Below are positions 1 to 9,413 of a DNA stretch of 64,000 bases, one piece after another (the stretch's first letter is position 1; each line of letters starts with the position of its first letter). The translations under genes and the position numbers were made by a program. Under the pieces are notes generated by a model that was given only the letters and a program-made list of their open reading frames with translations, ran no database searches and was not told the DNA's origin. The stretch comes from Saprospiraceae bacterium (GTDB lineage: Bacteria > Bacteroidota > Bacteroidia > Chitinophagales > Saprospiraceae): assembly GCA_019638385.1 (NCBI GenBank), contig JAHBTW010000003.1, positions 124,001 through 188,000 on the forward strand, in the 5' to 3' direction.

Positions 1-1842
1 GGCAGCAACACGGTGCATCCCGACCTGCCCTACAACACCATTGTTTCCGAACTCGAACAAGGATTGGACACACTGCTGGCCGATCTCAACGAGTCGGGGC
101 TTTTTGAAAATCCCTGGGAACACAACATGCTGACCCTGCCCAAACGGCTCAAATTTCTGGAGGAAGTAATTGAAAATCTTGATAATATCCGTCTGTACCT
201 CAAAGATTACGATGACTTCTACGATTGGCAACGCCATTGGATCGGCCTGCCGGGAAACGGGCGAAAAGTGGTGCGTGCATTGGTAAAAGTAAAACCGCAA
301 GACTGGGCTGCTGCCTTAGATAGCTGGTATTTTAATAACTGCTTAGCCAATCGGTTCTCCAACGACCTGCCTACCGGTGAGGAGTCCGTCAAAGAATTTG
401 CGGAAACCCTGGCAGCACTCCAACCGCTGCAATTGGGCCGCATGGCGAGTATATGGCAAGACCGCCGGGAAGCAGCCGGCGCCAAACTGCGCCGTTCCGG
501 GAAAAGAATAAACCAAATACTGAGCGGTTCGGCAGCCCCGGAACTTTCATTAGCAACGCTTTTTGCCGAAGCCGGCGATGCCGTTACCGACATTTTTCCG
601 GTAGTGCTCACCGTTCCCTATGCCGCCCAACAGCTTTTCGACAACGGGGCAATGTTTGACTACGTCCTCGTAGATGAAGCGCAAGCGGCGCCTGCTGCCG
701 AAATGGCCCCGCTCCTCCATCTGGGTAAAAGAGCGCTCGTGTGCGGAGACCCCGGGCAATTGCAGGGCGGAGATGATACTTCACTGCTCGGCTTCTGCCG
801 CCGCTCCGGTCTGGAGGTTTTTTCACTCAATATGATGCACCAGCTCAAACCGGGCAACCTGCTGCAATCGGCCTATCCGGTCACTGTAGCCGATGAGACG
901 CCCCGTTCGTTTCGGATGACATTTACCCAGGTACACGGTTTTTTCAACGAAGACACCGGAATCAATGAAAAAGAAGCCGAGGCGGCACTGCAATTGCTCA
1001 ACGGGATAGAACCTACCCCGCAGCGCACGCTGCCCCGCGTGGGGATTGTGTGCGCCACACCGCAGCAACGGGACCTCATCAGCTACTATCTGTTGAGGAT
1101 CAAACAAAAAAATGAACCCGGCGCCGATATGATCCAGCAATTGGAACGCAACGGACTCGGCGTATTTCACTGGGGCGAATTGGCGGGGCAAAGTTTTGAC
1201 GAACTGATTTTTTCGGCCACCTTCGGGCCTACCGGCCCCCGGTCCGGCGTATCCCGGCAAATTGAACAGGTAGAAGGACAAGTACCTCACTTGTCGGCCT
1301 TGATGAGCCGGAGCATCCATAAAATTCATGCGCTGTGCTCCATTGATGAACACACGCTGAACAGCCTGGCAGGAAATGCTCAAAAGCCGGCTACCTGTTT
1401 GCTGGCCAATTTCATGTTGTTTATTCAGGCATTCCAATCGGCGAAAGAAAAGGAGCAGCAAAAAATCATTGAACGGGTGGGCATCCTCATGCACCGACCC
1501 GAAGAAAAAGCAGTCAGCCCTGTTTTCCATGAAGAAGTGGCCGGCGCATTGGCTGCCTATCTGGGGCCGGAGCGGATAGGGCTTGGCGAGCAAATCGGAG
1601 CAGCCGTCTTCCCGCTACTTATTTTGAATGCTGAAAACCATCGGCCGGTGGCAGCCGTACGAGCGGACGGCAGTCTGGCCGATACGCCGGCAACCGACTG
1701 GAGGTGGGAATATGAACAGCGCAAGCGATTGAAAAACAAAGACATTGTGTTTATTCCGCTATGGTCGGCGGCCTGGTGGCGCGACGCAAAGGAGGAAACC
1801 CGAAAACTGGCAGGGAGCATTTTGAAAATTTCAGACGGATGA
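1..1842 (+). CDS. Divergent superfamily I helicase-like protein, C-terminal part (5' end outside window)
   Basis: The reading frame is open from base 1, so the start and the Walker A region lie upstream; a GTG at 13 is only an internal codon. What remains resembles the second half of DUF4011-type SF1 helicases. It has a motif II-like VLVDEAQ (about residue 220), a motif III-like CGDPGQLQG, a motif IV-like stretch VGIVCATPQQ, and a degenerate motif VI region (ALMSRSIHKIHAL) where family members carry a TRAR-type arginine motif. The C-terminal 100 residues (GLGEQIGAAVFPLLI to PLWSAAWW) look like the small endonuclease-fold tail often found on these helicases. The stop overlaps the next gene's ATG (ATGA), suggesting translational coupling. 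Helicase ancestry is fairly secure; activity is doubtful because motifs III and VI are altered. Confidence 0.7.
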   Translation, partial: GSNTVHPDLPYNTIVSELEQGLDTLLADLNESGLFENPWEHNMLTLPKRLKFLEEVIENLDNIRLYLKDYDDFYDWQRHWIGLPGNGRKVVRALVKVKPQDWAAALDSWYFNNCLANRFSNDLPTGEESVKEFAETLAALQPLQLGRMASIWQDRREAAGAKLRRSGKRINQILSGSAAPELSLATLFAEAGDAVTDIFPVVLTVPYAAQQLFDNGAMFDYVLVDEAQAAPAAEMAPLLHLGKRALVCGDPGQLQGGDDTSLLGFCRRSGLEVFSLNMMHQLKPGNLLQSAYPVTVADETPRSFRMTFTQVHGFFNEDTGINEKEAEAALQLLNGIEPTPQRTLPRVGIVCATPQQRDLISYYLLRIKQKNEPGADMIQQLERNGLGVFHWGELAGQSFDELIFSATFGPTGPRSGVSRQIEQVEGQVPHLSALMSRSIHKIHALCSIDEHTLNSLAGNAQKPATCLLANFMLFIQAFQSAKEKEQQKIIERVGILMHRPEEKAVSPVFHEEVAGALAAYLGPERIGLGEQIGAAVFPLLILNAENHRPVAAVRADGSLADTPATDWRWEYEQRKRLKNKDIVFIPLWSAAWWRDAKEETRKLAGSILKISDG

Positions 1843-4700
1843 GCAGTCAACAAGCCCAGTATAACGACACAAAGCTGCAAGTCCCCCCATTGTATGGCGC
1901 CCTCCCGACTATAATTATTATCATAGCAGGGATTCTCTTTTTGAACAGTTGCGACCTATTCAAAAAAAAGGACCTCATCTACGCTCCGTTCCATAAAACC
2001 GAACCCGAAACGGTAGAAGCGGCATTGGACGCTATGACCCTCGAACAAAAAGCCGGACAACTCCTTTTGGTAGAAACCGAAGGAGATTCGCTGCTGGAAC
2101 GCATCGCGGAGGAGGCAGCACGGGGGCTGATCGGCGGCCTTATTCTCAAAGGGCTGACCGTAGAACGGTTTCAGAATTACTCCGACAGCCTCAAAAAAAA
2201 TGCCCCGATCCCGCTTTTTTGGGGGACAAATGAGCCTGTCCTGCTGAACAATCAATTTTCCGATGCCGTGCCTTTTCCCGGCCCTGTAAGCCTTGACGCT
2301 TGCCAGGACAAGGTTACCGGTGAAAAAATAAAAGAATTGTACAAGTTACAAACCAATTTCATCTGCCTGAATTGGGGCATGGGGCCGCTCATATACGCGG
2401 GTGCTGTGTGGAATCCGGCCACGGGTCTGCCGAAGGATAATTATGCGCTACCCTTGAAAGCCGTCAAAGTGCAATCGCAGGAGGGCGTGCTCTCAATGGG
2501 GCGTTATTTTTCTCATTTTGTGGAAATTCCAAACGATACTGCCGGCCTGACTGAAAAAATACTTTCCCCGTACCGGAAGTTGGCCAATGCAGGTATTTCC
2601 GGCTTTTGGATAGCGCCGGAAGTGTTAGACAGCCTGTCGCCCAAGGATTATATCCGCGACTATTTTACCCGAAAAATTCAGTTCGATGGATTGCTCGCCG
2701 GCGCCGGTGATATAGAAGCGATGATTTTGGCCGGCGCGGATGTAGTTGTTTGGTCGGGCGACCCGGCGGCAGGGCGCGAGATCATTCTCAATATGTTGAA
2801 ACAAAAGAGGTTGAGCAATGCCGACATCAATCGAAGAGTAAGAAGGATTTTGGCGGCAAAGTACTGGACTGCAAAAAAAGGCGGCTCGTCTGAGGTAGAA
2901 GAAGTGCCCGACAGCATTCGCGCGGCAACCATTTATCGGCTTTTTCAAAGTGAAGACCTCGACTATCAGGCCGCCCGGCTGTGGGAAAAATCGCCGGTAT
3001 TGCTCTGCGATGAACGCGGGCAGATACCTTTTTCACAAACGCCCCTGCGGGCACTTGCGCTGACAGACACGACGCCATTTTATGCTTTTTTTGACCGGGT
3101 AGAAAAGTATGCCGATCTTGACACGGCCGTTTATTACACGGCTCAGCCGGATTCCATCCCTCTCCTGCTCGAAGCGCTTCGTCCCGGCATCTTGCTCTGG
3201 GACAGCCGCTACACTTCGGCGACGGCAGATGCAGCGCTCTTCGACGCTTTGCGGCGTTATGCCGACACTACTGCTTTCACGCTCATCCACTTCGGCGACA
3301 TGAGCCGCTTAAAACTGGCCGATACCTCCTTCTGTGTGATACAGGTATTTGAACGAAACGGACACACCGAGCAGGCGGCCGTCAATGTAGTGTTCGGCGC
3401 AACAGCAACCCAGGCCGGTCTGCCGGATGCCGTTAACGGCTGGTTTCCAGCAGGCGCCGGTATTGCCCGACCCAAAGTGAGGCTCCGGTATTCGACGCCC
3501 AATGAGGAAGGCATCAACCCGGAAAAATTAGTCGGCATAGATGCGATTGCGGGTAGCGTCATTGCTCAAAAAATCATTCCCGGATGTCAGGTGGTGGTAG
3601 CCCAAAACGGCAACATCATCTATTCCAAATCTTTCGGAAGGTACGATTTCAATGGTGGGCCGGAGGTGAGCAATACCTCTTTGTACGACATCGCCTCCAT
3701 CACCAAAGTGGCGGCTACCACACTTGCGGTGATGCAGTTGAAAGACATGGAAAAAATTGGTTTGGACAATTCCGTACAACAATTTCTGCCTGGGGCAAAG
3801 GGCAAAAACGGTCTCATTACCATCCGGCAGTTGCTGACCCACACCTCCGGGCTTCAGCCCAATCTGCCCATTGCACCCTATGTTCGATCGCCGTTGGCGC
3901 GCCACCGGGCTTGCAGCGCCTACTTTTGCAAGACGCAGCAGAAAAACTATACCGTGGAGGTAGCAAAAGGCATGTATTTCAAAACTGATTTACGGGCGTC
4001 GTTGCTCAACAGCCTGCACAAATTGCCCGTGGCCAAACGCGCCGGAACGCGATACAGTGATGTAAATATGGTCATTGTGCAGCAAGTGGTGGAAAAAGCA
4101 AGCGGGCGCACTTTAGACCGGTATGCGATAGAGGAACTGTTTCAACCTCTGGGGCTGCGCCGCACGGTTTACAGACCTGCCCGGAAGTTCAGCCTCAAAG
4201 AAATCGCACCCACCGAAAAGGATACGCGCTGGCGACAACAAACCGTACACGGCTATGTACACGACCCCGCCGCTGCGCTGCTGGGAGGCGTGGCCGGTCA
4301 TGCGGGCGTTTTTTCCACGGCGGAGGAGTTGGCGGTCATTTTTCAAATGCTGCTGGATGAAGGAAGCTACGGCGGGCGGCGTTTCGTGGAGCCGGCCACT
4401 GTCAATCTTTTTACCGGGGCCGACAGCCGCTCGAAGCGGGGCATCGGGTTCGATAAGCCGAGAGCGGTGAAGTATCCTTCCTTTTCTTCAAAAATGTCGC
4501 CGGAGTCGTTTGGCCACACCGGTTTTACCGGCGCCTGCGCCTGGGTGGATCCGCAACGCGGCTTGGTGTATATTTTTCTATCCAACCGGGTACACCCCAA
4601 AGCGCAAAATAATGCCTTTTTTACGAATAATGTGCGCAAGCGCATCCACGAGGTAGTCTATGAGGCGCTGGATACTTATGAGCCGAAGTGGGGGTTTTGA
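1839..4700 (+). CDS. Lipoprotein: degenerate GH3 domain fused to serine beta-lactamase/esterase domain
   Basis: The ATG at 1839 overlaps the upstream stop; an in-frame extension to 1761 lies inside the previous gene and is unlikely. The product has 953 residues. A hydrophobic stretch ends in a lipobox LNSC (Cys38), so it should be lipid-anchored. Residues of about 60-370 follow the family 3 glycoside hydrolase (NagZ-like) layout, from LDAMTLEQKAGQLLLVE to INRRVRRILAAKYW. However, the usual KHFPGHG segment is replaced by GRYFSHF and the nucleophile segment reads FDGLLAGAGDIEAM, so catalysis is doubtful. Residues of about 560-950 form a class C beta-lactamase/PBP4-like hydrolase with SITK (Ser620, Lys623), YSDVN and HTGFTG. 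Such fusions are known in Bacteroidota. A role in muropeptide or cell-wall metabolism is inferred. Confidence 0.85.
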   Translation: MSSQQAQYNDTKLQVPPLYGALPTIIIIIAGILFLNSCDLFKKKDLIYAPFHKTEPETVEAALDAMTLEQKAGQLLLVETEGDSLLERIAEEAARGLIGGLILKGLTVERFQNYSDSLKKNAPIPLFWGTNEPVLLNNQFSDAVPFPGPVSLDACQDKVTGEKIKELYKLQTNFICLNWGMGPLIYAGAVWNPATGLPKDNYALPLKAVKVQSQEGVLSMGRYFSHFVEIPNDTAGLTEKILSPYRKLANAGISGFWIAPEVLDSLSPKDYIRDYFTRKIQFDGLLAGAGDIEAMILAGADVVVWSGDPAAGREIILNMLKQKRLSNADINRRVRRILAAKYWTAKKGGSSEVEEVPDSIRAATIYRLFQSEDLDYQAARLWEKSPVLLCDERGQIPFSQTPLRALALTDTTPFYAFFDRVEKYADLDTAVYYTAQPDSIPLLLEALRPGILLWDSRYTSATADAALFDALRRYADTTAFTLIHFGDMSRLKLADTSFCVIQVFERNGHTEQAAVNVVFGATATQAGLPDAVNGWFPAGAGIARPKVRLRYSTPNEEGINPEKLVGIDAIAGSVIAQKIIPGCQVVVAQNGNIIYSKSFGRYDFNGGPEVSNTSLYDIASITKVAATTLAVMQLKDMEKIGLDNSVQQFLPGAKGKNGLITIRQLLTHTSGLQPNLPIAPYVRSPLARHRACSAYFCKTQQKNYTVEVAKGMYFKTDLRASLLNSLHKLPVAKRAGTRYSDVNMVIVQQVVEKASGRTLDRYAIEELFQPLGLRRTVYRPARKFSLKEIAPTEKDTRWRQQTVHGYVHDPAAALLGGVAGHAGVFSTAEELAVIFQMLLDEGSYGGRRFVEPATVNLFTGADSRSKRGIGFDKPRAVKYPSFSSKMSPESFGHTGFTGACAWVDPQRGLVYIFLSNRVHPKAQNNAFFTNNVRKRIHEVVYEALDTYEPKWGF

Positions 4701-4780
4701 GCAGAGGGCATAGAGCAGAGGGCATAGAGGCAAGGGGCAAGTTGGCAAAGGGCAAGTTGACAAGGGGCAAATTGGCAAAG
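4701..4780. repeat. Short tandem low-complexity repeat between convergent genes
   Basis: Two motifs are repeated with small changes: units like gcagagggcatag, then units like ggggcaagttggcaaag and gacaaggggcaaattggc. The same two motif families reappear at 16262-16507, also between convergent gene ends. This is a dispersed intergenic repeat of unknown function and has no coding potential. Confidence 0.75.
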
Positions 4781-6064
4781 CTACCGACCGGCTACTCCGA
4801 AAAGGCGCTGAATGAGCCGGCGTTTGGCCAGTACGATTTCTGCCTTGCCGCGCAGTTCTCCTTCGGGGTGTATCCGACCGCCTTTGGTCATCACTAAGCT
4901 ATCGCCGGGAAAACGAATTTCTATGGGAATTTTGCCACCGGAAGGGATCTTCCCTTTGCCTTCCACATAGCCCCAGGCGGCGCCGTAATCGGTGAAGGGG
5001 AATTCATACAGTTTCACCTGTACCTTTTGGTTTTTATTTACCTGACCGGCTTTTTCCACCGGAAGCCCTACATGCCCGATCATGCCGGACGGGGTCTTGG
5101 GCAGGATCACCACCAACATGGAATCGCGCTGCACATACTGGCCCGGCGCTAAATTGTCTTTGGTATAAAGTACGGTGCCCCTGATCGGCGATTCAATGGT
5201 GAAATCGCGCTTCCAATCGGCCACTTTGCTTACCAGACGCGCGAAGCTGTCTTTCAATAAATTAAAAGCAATGGTTTTATCTTCAGCAGCTTTTGCGCTG
5301 CCGCTTCGGCTCCGGAGCCGGTCGCGCAGGGTACTCATCTGGGTTTGGCGGGAACGGATGCCGGCGTTAATGTCCTGAATTTCAGCTTCCAGATTGTCTC
5401 TTTCTGTTCGGGTCGGGTTCAATTCGGCCAGGGTCAGAATGCCTTTTTTGAACAGTTGCTCTTCTTTCTCAAAGCGGGAACGGGCCTCGGTGAGCCGCTC
5501 CATGCGCCGATCTCTCTTGCGCTCCAGGTCGGCCACAGCCTCCTCCAGTTCGCGTATTTTATCCTGAATATCGGTTCGGTCGTAGCGGTCGTAATTTTTG
5601 GTTTGCATGAGATGGTATTGGTCCCATTTTTCCAAAAAATCGTAATAATCCTCCTGCAATTCTCCGAGGAGCAACTCCTTGGATGGCTGAAAAGAGAGTA
5701 TTTGAGAGTCGGATTTGACTTCCCCCAGCGCCGTTTCGAGCGCCTGTACATGGCTCAGTTTTGCTTTGGAGCTAAAGTGTAAAATGATGCGCCCGCTGTC
5801 TATCAGCGACTCATTGGGCACCATGATTTCTCTGAGCATGATGGTAGAGGGTGCGTAGAATCGGCGGGGAGGGTCAATGGAGGTTATCTGAATATCGGTT
5901 TCGATGGTTTCGGGGAGTTCGATCCAAAAGCCTATCCAACCGAGTACGACCACGCCTGCCAATGCGGCCAGCGTGCCCCAGCGTGCCAGCCAACCCGGCG
6001 GTGTGCCCAGTATTTCCTGCACTTCTTCGCTGCGCAGTTCTATGTTATCGGCTTCCTGATTCAT
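4781..6064 (-). CDS. HlyD-family membrane fusion protein (periplasmic adaptor)
   Basis: 427 residues. A short cytoplasmic N-terminus is followed by one membrane helix (about residues 32-50, ending in WIGFWIELPE), then a long charged coiled coil (about 130-270). The C-terminal half carries the barrel-sandwich segment (IESPIRGTVLYTKDNLAPG) and a beta-barrel domain typical of HlyD adaptors. It starts 16 bp after the stop of the peptidase-ABC transporter gene, so the two form an operon. Together they would export a peptide or protein through the inner membrane and periplasm; an outer-membrane TolC partner would be supplied from elsewhere. Family assignment is secure. The exported substrate is unknown: no leader-peptide gene was found next to it. 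Confidence 0.88.
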   Translation of the reverse strand: MNQEADNIELRSEEVQEILGTPPGWLARWGTLAALAGVVVLGWIGFWIELPETIETDIQITSIDPPRRFYAPSTIMLREIMVPNESLIDSGRIILHFSSKAKLSHVQALETALGEVKSDSQILSFQPSKELLLGELQEDYYDFLEKWDQYHLMQTKNYDRYDRTDIQDKIRELEEAVADLERKRDRRMERLTEARSRFEKEEQLFKKGILTLAELNPTRTERDNLEAEIQDINAGIRSRQTQMSTLRDRLRSRSGSAKAAEDKTIAFNLLKDSFARLVSKVADWKRDFTIESPIRGTVLYTKDNLAPGQYVQRDSMLVVILPKTPSGMIGHVGLPVEKAGQVNKNQKVQVKLYEFPFTDYGAAWGYVEGKGKIPSGGKIPIEIRFPGDSLVMTKGGRIHPEGELRGKAEIVLAKRRLIQRLFGVAGR

Positions 6065-6080
6065 GTTGAGGTTGTTTTGC

Positions 6081-8270
6081 TCACGCGCCCAGCTCCAATT
6101 GGTTTTTCACCAAATGGTAATACGCGCCGCGTTTGTAGGTCAGCGCGCCATGCGTGCCCTGTTCTACCACTTCGCCGGAGTCGAGCACGATGATGTAATC
6201 GGCATTCATCACCGTACTGAGCCGGTGCGCTACGATGACCATTGTTTTTTCTTTAAAAAACTCCTGAAGGTTTTCCATTATCACCATCTCATTATACGCA
6301 TCAAGCGCCGAAGTTGCCTCGTCGAAGAAGAGATAATCGGGCGCTTTATACACCGCGCGCGCTATGAGGATGCGCTGCAACTGCCCCAGACTGAACCCCT
6401 GCCCGTCGCGACCGATGCGGGTATTGTACCCCAAAGGCAGAGCCTCAATGTGGGTTTGGATATTGGCTGCTTTGACGGCATGCAGCAGGCGCACCTTGTC
6501 TATGATGTCGTCGCCGAGGGCTATGTTTCTGGCGATGGTATCGTTGAAGATGAATCCGTCCTGCATTACAGCGCCGCACTTTTGACGCCACAGGCGGTTT
6601 TGAATATTGGAAATGTTCACGTCGCCCACCCGCACGGCGCCTTCGGTGGGTTCGTAGTAGTTGAGCAACAGCTTGAGCAGCGTGGTTTTACCACTGCCGC
6701 TGGCGCCTACAATGGCGGTGGTTTTGCCTTTCGGAATGCGAAGCCGGATGTTTTTCAACACCACCGGCGAGTGCGGACCGCTGTATTGAAAAGAAACTTT
6801 GTCGAGCACGAGGTCGCCCCAATCGGGCAGGAAGTTGATTTTTTCTTCGGGGCGTTCTTCATTGTCTTTTTTGTGAATTTCGTTCATGCGCTCCAAGCTG
6901 ATGCGGGCTTCCTGAAACGAGCGAATGAAATCCACGAACTGATTGAGCGGCCCGTTCAACTGGCCGATGATGTACTGCACGGCCACCAGCATACCCAGGG
7001 TCATGCGGCCCTCCACCACTTGCAGCGCTACGAAAAATATGATGATGAGATTTTTGGATTCGTTGATGAATTGCGCGCCGGTTTTTTGAATTTGATCCAC
7101 GCGCATGGTGTCCAATCCGGTGCGAAACAACTTGGCCTGCATGCGCTCCCAGCTCCAGCGGCGTTGCTTTTCGGCGTTGTGCAGCTTGATGTCGGGCATA
7201 CCGCTGATCAGCTCCATCAATTGGTTTTGATTCTCCGTTGCCTGATCGAAGCGGGCATAATCGAGGTCGCGGCGATAGGTTGTGAAGATGTAAAACCAGA
7301 CCACGTTGAGCAGCGTGCCGCCGAGGAAAAGCATAAACACCGTGGTGTTCCAGGCCGCCAACACAATGAAAAAAGCAATGAACGTAAAAAACGAGAAAAT
7401 GGAAAACAAAGAGGTGGAAGACAAAAATCGCTGCAAGCGCTCATGATCGAAAATGCGCTGCAGGAGGTCGCCGCTCATTTTGGTATCAAAATACCGCAGC
7501 GGCAGGTTGGTGAGTTTGATCAAAAAATCTGAAATGAGATTGATGTTGACCCGCGCCCCGACGTGCAGCAGTATCCAGCCCCGTACATAGTCCACAAACA
7601 ACTGGGACAGGAAGAGCACAAAAAGCCCCAGAACGGCGGCGTATATAAAATTGGTGTCTTCGGTTTGAATGCCTGCATCCACCACCTCTTTGAGCACAAA
7701 AGGGAAGGCGATTTGTAGCAGGGTGCCGATGAGCAGGCCCGCCGCTATTTGGGTGAGAAATGCGCTGTACTTCTTAAAATACGACCACACATAGCCCAAT
7801 CCGCCTTTTTCCACTTTTTCATCATCGTAGCGATGAAATTCCGGCGTGGTTTCCAACAGGAGCAAAATGCCGGTGGGTTCGCCGTTGGCCACATCGCTTG
7901 CCCAGCCGTTGAGAAACTGCTCGCGACTGAGCTTGAACTTGCCCGCAGCCGGATCGGCAATCCATACAAACTTATCGGTGACTTTGTGAATGACGATGAA
8001 ATGCTGCTGATTCCAGTGGGCGATACAGGGCAGCGGAACATCTTTGCGCAGGCGCTCAAAGGAGGTTTTTGCCGCCAGCGTTTGAAAGCCGATGCGTTCG
8101 GCGGCGTCGCTGATGCCGAGCAGGGAAACGCCTTGTTTGCCGATGTAGGTCATTTCCCGCAGATTGTCCAAAGAGTAGTACCGCCCATGATACCGGGCGA
8201 TCATGCGCAGGCAGGAGGCCCCGCAGTCGTTGGCGTCCAATTGTTTGTAAAATGGAAAAATCCTCGGCAT
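6081..8270 (-). CDS. Peptidase-containing ABC exporter (C39 peptidase, membrane domain, ATPase)
   Basis: 729 residues starting at the ATG at 8270, which is preceded by AGGA about 5 nt upstream; an in-frame extension to 8333 has no support. The N-terminal C39 domain has the catalytic Cys in LDANDCGASCLRM, His in NQQHFIVIH and Asp in WIADPAAG, so it should cleave a double-glycine-type leader. The middle is a six-helix ABC transporter membrane domain. The ATPase domain has Walker A GASGSGKTTL, a somewhat altered signature FSLGQLQRILIARA in place of LSGGQ, Walker B YLFFDEATSALD and an H-loop VAHRLST. It heads an operon with the HlyD adaptor. A consensus Bacteroidota promoter lies about 60 bp upstream. 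Confidence 0.93.
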   Translation of the reverse strand: MPRIFPFYKQLDANDCGASCLRMIARYHGRYYSLDNLREMTYIGKQGVSLLGISDAAERIGFQTLAAKTSFERLRKDVPLPCIAHWNQQHFIVIHKVTDKFVWIADPAAGKFKLSREQFLNGWASDVANGEPTGILLLLETTPEFHRYDDEKVEKGGLGYVWSYFKKYSAFLTQIAAGLLIGTLLQIAFPFVLKEVVDAGIQTEDTNFIYAAVLGLFVLFLSQLFVDYVRGWILLHVGARVNINLISDFLIKLTNLPLRYFDTKMSGDLLQRIFDHERLQRFLSSTSLFSIFSFFTFIAFFIVLAAWNTTVFMLFLGGTLLNVVWFYIFTTYRRDLDYARFDQATENQNQLMELISGMPDIKLHNAEKQRRWSWERMQAKLFRTGLDTMRVDQIQKTGAQFINESKNLIIIFFVALQVVEGRMTLGMLVAVQYIIGQLNGPLNQFVDFIRSFQEARISLERMNEIHKKDNEERPEEKINFLPDWGDLVLDKVSFQYSGPHSPVVLKNIRLRIPKGKTTAIVGASGSGKTTLLKLLLNYYEPTEGAVRVGDVNISNIQNRLWRQKCGAVMQDGFIFNDTIARNIALGDDIIDKVRLLHAVKAANIQTHIEALPLGYNTRIGRDGQGFSLGQLQRILIARAVYKAPDYLFFDEATSALDAYNEMVIMENLQEFFKEKTMVIVAHRLSTVMNADYIIVLDSGEVVEQGTHGALTYKRGAYYHLVKNQLELGA

Positions 8271-8330
8271 AATTTTCCTGCTGTATCCGCTTTTTTGTTG
8301 CCGGCAGTGTCCGGTTCGGCTTTCACTGTG

Positions 8331-8360
8331 CAAAATTAACTTTATCTATCTATTTTCCAA
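8331..8360 (-). promoter_or_regulatory. Bacteroidota-type promoter for the ABC exporter/HlyD operon
   Basis: On the minus strand TTG, 19 nt, then TAATTTTG, a perfect match to the phylum's TAnnTTTG -7 element with a proper -33 element. The predicted leader to the ATG at 8270 is roughly 50-55 nt. Confidence 0.65.
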
Positions 8361-8457
8361 TAACTTGTAATTAGTAAAGTAGTGTAAAAGAAACCGGCTT
8401 GCTAAATTTATCGTGTTAATAAATTGAGTGTCCATAAAAGTTCTTTCTTTTGCTGCC

Positions 8458-9411
8458 ATGTACAGCAGTTTTCTCTCCATCGTTTCTGTTCTGCACACGC
8501 CCGGCGATGCGCGCGTGTTGCCGGAATTTTTGCGGGCTGCCTGGCCGGTTTTACAAGATAATTTCAGTGATTTTGAAATCATCTTAGTCAACAACTGCCC
8601 GGAAATGGAACCCGGCCCTTTCATTGAGCCGTTGGACCCTGCGCTCAAGCAGAATATATATCTGCTCAATCTGTCCTCGCATGTCAACCGCAACCACGCC
8701 GTTTTAGCGGGCTTGGACCGCGCCAACGGCGACTATGTGGTCATTTTTGAACTCGGCTTTTACCGGCATCCCGATATCCTCACCGAGCTTTTTGCCAAAA
8801 CACGTGAGGGCTTCGACATCGTGTATCTGCGCAGTGCCAACCGCCCTATTCAAATGAAACTCAGGCCGTTCTACAAAACATTTTACTACATCCTGCGCCA
8901 CTACTCCGACCTCAAAGTGGATGAAAAGGCCCACGATACCCGCATCATTTCCCGCAGGGCGCTCAACTCGCTGCTGCGCCTGCGCGAAAACCTCCGCTAT
9001 ATGAAGGCCATTTATTCCATCGTGGGCTACAGCACTGCCGCATTGGACACCGAACTTAGTCCGGAGTGGAGCGACAAGGATGCGTTTTCAGAACGGTTTC
9101 GCACCTCGCTCGTGGCCATCACGTCTTACACCACCTTCCTGCGCACCCTGCTCCTGTGGATATTCCTCTTTTCGCTCGGCTTTCTCATCCTCGTCATCAT
9201 CAATGCCCTCAAAGTGAAATTCACAGGCATGGACTTTTTCGGCAAGGCGGCGGAGCCTTTCCCCGGCTGGACCTTTCTGGTGGTGCTCATTTCCATCTTT
9301 TTTGCCACCACCTGCCTCAACCTCTACATCATGTCCATTTATCTTTCCAATATTTACAATGAGATCAAGCAAAGGCCGTTGTACATCATCGAATCTATTA
9401 AGCGATTTTGA
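8458..9411 (+). CDS. Family 2 glycosyltransferase with two C-terminal membrane helices
   Basis: 317 residues from the ATG at 8458; a GTG at 8428 would add ten residues with no support. The N-terminal domain has the GT-A layout of DPM1/ArnC-like enzymes: SIVSVLHTPGDARVL, FEIILVNNCPE, then NHAVLAGLDRANGDYVVIFE. The usual metal-binding DxD is not obvious (FELGF sits at that place), so it is a divergent member. Two hydrophobic helices near the end (LLLWIFLFSLGFLILVIINA and TFLVVLISIFFATTCLNLYI) suggest a polyprenyl-phosphate or membrane-glycan role. The stop is 2 nt before the fmt ATG, so the two are probably co-transcribed. The substrate cannot be told. Confidence 0.8.
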   Translation: MYSSFLSIVSVLHTPGDARVLPEFLRAAWPVLQDNFSDFEIILVNNCPEMEPGPFIEPLDPALKQNIYLLNLSSHVNRNHAVLAGLDRANGDYVVIFELGFYRHPDILTELFAKTREGFDIVYLRSANRPIQMKLRPFYKTFYYILRHYSDLKVDEKAHDTRIISRRALNSLLRLRENLRYMKAIYSIVGYSTAALDTELSPEWSDKDAFSERFRTSLVAITSYTTFLRTLLLWIFLFSLGFLILVIINALKVKFTGMDFFGKAAEPFPGWTFLVVLISIFFATTCLNLYIMSIYLSNIYNEIKQRPLYIIESIKRF

Positions 9412-9413
9412 GT

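Noticed and set aside
4688..4897. 69-codon frame with GKLAKGKLTRGKLAK repeats
   Set aside because: Produced by the low-complexity intergenic repeat; it also runs into the HlyD gene on the opposite strand.
6063..7532. 489-codon plus-strand frame
   Set aside because: Antisense to the ABC exporter; its His/Val-rich composition is the usual shadow of a GC-rich gene, with no family resemblance.
8346..8726. 126-codon minus-strand frame, including a 29-residue tail starting at an ATG near 8435, considered as a leader peptide for the C39 exporter
   Set aside because: It is antisense to the GT2 gene, has no GG or GA leader motif, and its 3' end overlaps the promoter of the exporter operon.
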